DNA from: Leptolyngbya sp. PCC 6406
Lineage (GTDB): Bacteria > Cyanobacteriota > Cyanobacteriia > Phormidesmidales > Phormidesmidaceae
Length of the DNA stretch: 64,000 nucleotides
NCBI RefSeq assembly: GCF_000332095.2
Contig: NZ_KI913949.1
Span: 5,066,936 to 5,130,935, forward strand
Reading direction: 5' to 3'
Shown here: piece by piece, positions 60,315-64,000 of the stretch
Numbering within the stretch: the stretch's first letter is position 1
Layout: each line of letters starts with the position of its first letter
Program-made: the position numbers and the translations under genes
The notes under the pieces: generated by a model
What the model saw: the letters and a program-made list of their open reading frames with translations, nothing else
Databases searched by the model: none
What the model was told of the DNA's origin: nothing

Positions 60315-61424
60315 TCACTGGACCACAAGGCGCGACAAGCTGGTACCGGGATAATAGGTTCCGAGGATTTGGCTATAGCTATAGCCCTGATTGGCGTGGT
60401 CCCTGGCTCCTGATTGGCTCATGCCCTGGCCACCGTGGGCCTCCTGTACAATCTGGTCCGAGGCTGCGTAGAGGGATTCTACAATGCCCCCTTGGTAGCT
60501 GATAAATTCTCCAGCGGTGGCGGCAACGGCGGCTTGGGTGGTGTTGGTTTCCACGGCAATGCCCTTATAGGCTTGGTATCGCTGGGTGTTGTCGAGGTCA
60601 AAGTGATCGCTGGCAGGGCGAACATGGTGGGTCAAGGCATAGGAACGGGCGGCGACGGCCTGGGCTTTGAGGGCCTCTAGGGGCCAGTGGGGATACATTT
60701 CGCTGCCTACGACGCTGGAGAGGTAGTCCCGCAGGAAAACAAAATTCACGGCTAGTAGTTGTCCCCCTTGGTTGAGCAGTAGCACCCGGCCTTTGTACCA
60801 GCTCCCCTCTACAAACACATAGCCGCCATGGATGGCTTCTAGCCACACAGCCCCTGGTAACTGACAGCCGCTGAAGGTAAGGCCCGATCCACTGGGTTGA
60901 GCAATCAAGCTGGTTTCAGGGGAAATATCGCAGCGTTGCTGTCCCCCGGTATCCACTAGCCAGCCCTGGGTGCTAGTGCCCACATTCAGGGTGCTGGCCC
61001 GCCGCGCGATCGCAACCCGCATTTCCAGGGCATCGTCGATCACCATTACTTCGGGTGTGGATTGGGCCGCACTGGCGGCGGCATTCGCTTCTTCGGGGGC
61101 GGGGGCAGACGCAGTATCCTGCTGATCCTCAGGGGCAGCGGCAACGGGTAATCCCTGACGCTCTTGAAATGTGTAGAGGCCGATGAAGGACTGTCGTAGG
61201 AGGAAGAATCCGTGGTTGAGTTTGCCGTCAAAGGCTAGGGGTTCTACGGCTCCCCGCACACCGGGCAAGGGGATCAGCCACAGGGCCAAAATACCTGTGA
61301 GGACTGCGCCACTGGCTAAGACAAGGCGCGATAGCCACGTGGGGCCGGTCTCTGACCATCGCAGTTGTAAGTGACGGCGAAAGCACAGCCGCTGAATTCG
61401 ATCAAGTTCCTGTTGAAACGTCAT
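60315..61424 (-). CDS. SpoIID/LytB domain-containing protein
   Basis: LRDYLSSVVGSEMYPHWPLEALKAQAVAARSYALTHH...QAHGGQGMSQSGARDHANQGYSYSQILGTYYPG-type ending. Confidence 0.92.
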   Translation of the reverse strand: MTFQQELDRIQRLCFRRHLQLRWSETGPTWLSRLVLASGAVLTGILALWLIPLPGVRGAVEPLAFDGKLNHGFFLLRQSFIGLYTFQERQGLPVAAAPEDQQDTASAPAPEEANAAASAAQSTPEVMVIDDALEMRVAIARRASTLNVGTSTQGWLVDTGGQQRCDISPETSLIAQPSGSGLTFSGCQLPGAVWLEAIHGGYVFVEGSWYKGRVLLLNQGGQLLAVNFVFLRDYLSSVVGSEMYPHWPLEALKAQAVAARSYALTHHVRPASDHFDLDNTQRYQAYKGIAVETNTTQAAVAATAGEFISYQGGIVESLYAASDQIVQEAHGGQGMSQSGARDHANQGYSYSQILGTYYPGTSLSRLVVQ

Positions 61425-61595
61425 GGTGGGCTGACCAATGCCGGGGGTAGACAGCAATTCAGGCAACAATGCCGCAGCAATAGTTACAGATCTTATCCCT
61501 ACCTACTGTAGCGGTCTAGCGACAAGATTGCTCCAGCAGGTCATCGCCCCCTGAGAATTCACGTTCAGCCACCAGGTTCTGTCCCCCAACCCTTC

Positions 61596-63899
61596 TCATC
61601 GCAATGCCCAGAGTCGCAGGTCTAATGTGTGGGGGGTGTCCGGGTGTACCGCTAAGGGGGGCAAGGTAGGGGGCACAGGACCGTCTGTCAGGGGTTCAAA
61701 GCGCTCCCGAAAGCGCGCTTGGGCAGCCTCAGCGGTCCTCGGCACTTCGCTGTAGGGACTGCCGTCTGGAGCCTGGACATGGTACCTAGCCCCGCCCACA
61801 AAGCGTTGGTGCCAAGTGTCAATAACACTGAAGGTGAGGGGGGCATGGGGTGCGATCGCAGGATGATTGCCAGGGGCCGCCGCCCGTGCCCGAAACCGCA
61901 CTGCCCCCACAGATTCCCCCAGGGTACCCGTAGACCGAATCGGCACCGGGCAGCCATTGCATAACACCTGATAGCGAGCCATGGGGCGATCTGACTGCTC
62001 CTGTAGCCCCTCCCCCAGGATCCCCGTCAGCCGCACCTGAATTCGCTCCAGAGAGTTATCCACCGGGCGGGCAGTGCCCCCTGCCGCCGCATCCCCCAGC
62101 ACAGGCCAAGGATCAAGGGCGGCACGGAGTTCAAACTGGCGCACCGGATTTTCCCCCAGAGAGACCTGACCATAACGGGGTAGACGTCGCTCTCCAAAAG
62201 GCGCGAACCAGGCCCATTCAAAGGGATAGCCCGCCTCGGCTAAATCCGTCAGCACCGCTTGCAAATCCTGCTCCAAGTAATAGGGCAACATCATCCGATC
62301 CCCCAGATCCGCCCCCCACCGCCGCAAGGGCTGGGTGTAGGGCTGTTGCCAAAACCAGGCCACCAAAGCCCGTACCAGAAGCATTTGCAGCAACCGCAGC
62401 TCCGTGCAGGGGGGCATTTCAAAGCCCCTAAACTCCAGCAATCCCAACTGGAGTCGAGGATTATCTACTGGAAACAGCTTGTCAATGCAAAGGGTAGCCC
62501 GGTGGGCATTTCCCGTCACATCCACCAGCAGAGGCCGCAGTAGGCGGTCTAGGATCTCCGGGGGCAAAGGGCTGCGGGGGGCAAGGCTGAGAAAGGCTAC
62601 CTCCAGCTCATAGAGACTATCGTGGCGGGCCTCATCGGCGCGGGGAGATTGACTGGTAGGGCCAATGTATTCCCCCGCAAACAGATAGGACAGGCTGGGA
62701 TGGTGTTGCCAATAGGTAATCAGACTCCGTAACAGGTCGGGACGCCGCAGGAGGGGACTATCCTCCGGCATCTCCCCTCCAATGGTGATGTGAGATCCCC
62801 CCCCAGTGCCTAGGGGTCGCCCATCCAACGCAAATTTTTCGCAGGTGAGCCCACAGGCAACGGCGGCCTGATCTAGCCCTTGGTGAAGCTGAACCAGATC
62901 TTGCCAAGACCCCGCTGGATGAATATTGACCTCGATTACTCCCGGATCTGGGGTGATCTGAAAGCCCTGGATACCTTGATTGCTGGGGGGCGGATAGCCC
63001 TCGATTAGGACCGGCAGATCCAAGGACTCCGCCGTCGCCTCGATCGCCGTCAAAATATCCACAAAGCTGCGGGCCGAGGCAATGGGGGGCAAAAACACAT
63101 GCACCGTTTCCCTCCGCACCTCCACACAGAGGGCCAGCCGAATGCTGTTGGGTGGTGCGAGGGGGGCGGTCTGGTGGGGACGGATTGGCGTATCCTCCAA
63201 ACTGGGCACAGCCTCCGCCAGCAGGTCTGTCGCATCAGCCAAATCCCCTAGGGGCAGACGCATTCCCGCCCCACCCAGCCCCGGTAACAGTGTGATCTCT
63301 CCGGCCTGGGGTAATCCCTCCCAGTGGCAACTGGCCCAGTAGGGGCCAGCTTCCCCCTGCACGGTCAGCAGCGGCAGCATATAGCCTGTGGGGCTATCGG
63401 CCTCTGGTTCTAGGATCTTCAATAGGGTATCTGGCGCAATGGCGAGACAGGGTAACAGTTCCGCCATGAACCGTTGGGCCTGCCGTCCGGTCTGCTCCGG
63501 GTTCTTGCCATTCCCCTCACTATCAAGAGCAATACTGTCACGGTCAACAGCTAACCAGGCTGGATTGCGCCACAGTGGTTCCCCATCCAATCGCCAAAAG
63601 CATCCCAAAGCCCACCGGGGAACCGCCTCACCGGGATAGAGTTTGCCCAAGCCATAGTGGCGCAGGCTGCCAGCGGGGGCGAGGAAACTATGGAGTCGAT
63701 TCAGGAGTTTCCCTGCTAGGTAGCGCTTATCCTCTCCCATGGCGGTATAGCGCCACTGGAGATCGGTCCGGTCTGTGGCTGATACGTAGGTCGGCTCGCC
63801 CCCCATGGTGAGGCCCACCTTGTCCTGCAGAAGGGCGCGATCAATTGTGTGCCCCAGGGTATCGATGGCCTGCCATTGCTCGGGGGAATAGGGGTTCAT
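61596..63899 (-). CDS. DUF2126 (transglutaminase-associated) family protein
   Basis: IDRALLQDKVGLTMGGEPTYVSATDRTDLQWRYTAMGEDKRYLAGKLLNRLHSFLAPAGSLRHYGLGKLYPGEAVPRWALGCFWR...GGGSHITIGGEMPEDSPLLRRPDLLRSLITYWQHHPSLSYLFAGEYIGPTSQSPRADEARHDSLYELEVAF. Confidence 0.85.
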   Translation of the reverse strand: MNPYSPEQWQAIDTLGHTIDRALLQDKVGLTMGGEPTYVSATDRTDLQWRYTAMGEDKRYLAGKLLNRLHSFLAPAGSLRHYGLGKLYPGEAVPRWALGCFWRLDGEPLWRNPAWLAVDRDSIALDSEGNGKNPEQTGRQAQRFMAELLPCLAIAPDTLLKILEPEADSPTGYMLPLLTVQGEAGPYWASCHWEGLPQAGEITLLPGLGGAGMRLPLGDLADATDLLAEAVPSLEDTPIRPHQTAPLAPPNSIRLALCVEVRRETVHVFLPPIASARSFVDILTAIEATAESLDLPVLIEGYPPPSNQGIQGFQITPDPGVIEVNIHPAGSWQDLVQLHQGLDQAAVACGLTCEKFALDGRPLGTGGGSHITIGGEMPEDSPLLRRPDLLRSLITYWQHHPSLSYLFAGEYIGPTSQSPRADEARHDSLYELEVAFLSLAPRSPLPPEILDRLLRPLLVDVTGNAHRATLCIDKLFPVDNPRLQLGLLEFRGFEMPPCTELRLLQMLLVRALVAWFWQQPYTQPLRRWGADLGDRMMLPYYLEQDLQAVLTDLAEAGYPFEWAWFAPFGERRLPRYGQVSLGENPVRQFELRAALDPWPVLGDAAAGGTARPVDNSLERIQVRLTGILGEGLQEQSDRPMARYQVLCNGCPVPIRSTGTLGESVGAVRFRARAAAPGNHPAIAPHAPLTFSVIDTWHQRFVGGARYHVQAPDGSPYSEVPRTAEAAQARFRERFEPLTDGPVPPTLPPLAVHPDTPHTLDLRLWALR

Positions 63900-64000
63900 G
63901 GTGTCAGGGGGTGAGGGGGTGAGGGGGTGAGGGGGGATAGGTGACAGAAAGTTTTGAGTTTTGAATTTTGAGTTTCCCGTAGGGTGCATTCGCGAAGCAA

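Overview
The window looks cyanobacterial: many GCGATCGC (HIP1-type) octamers, and genes such as ndhM, light-dependent por, MPBQ/MSBQ methyltransferase, phosphoketolase and a HetZ-family protein. Most of it is ordinary chromosomal housekeeping: pnp, yebC, rlmN, ctaA/ctaB, glcF, sdhB, a separate sdhC, transporters, NfeD/SPFH and a PP2C plus CHAT-FHA pair. The most unusual part is about 10.0-15.6 kb. It appears to be an integrase-less integron cassette array (CALIN): two intact attC-like sites, a third attC split by an ORF-less group II intron, small cassette-type genes (a MazEF-like TA pair, a DUF1993 protein, an orphan membrane protein), two copies of a second ORF-less group II intron type, and a tandem array of covarying hairpins. 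A second 710-bp copy of the attC-associated intron lies at 41.4-42.1 kb. A MITE-like family (about 130 bp, CTAG-bounded, five copies) recurs through the window and supplies the stop codon of two adjacent ORFs. All calls come from reading the sequence and ORF track; no database search or folding was run.
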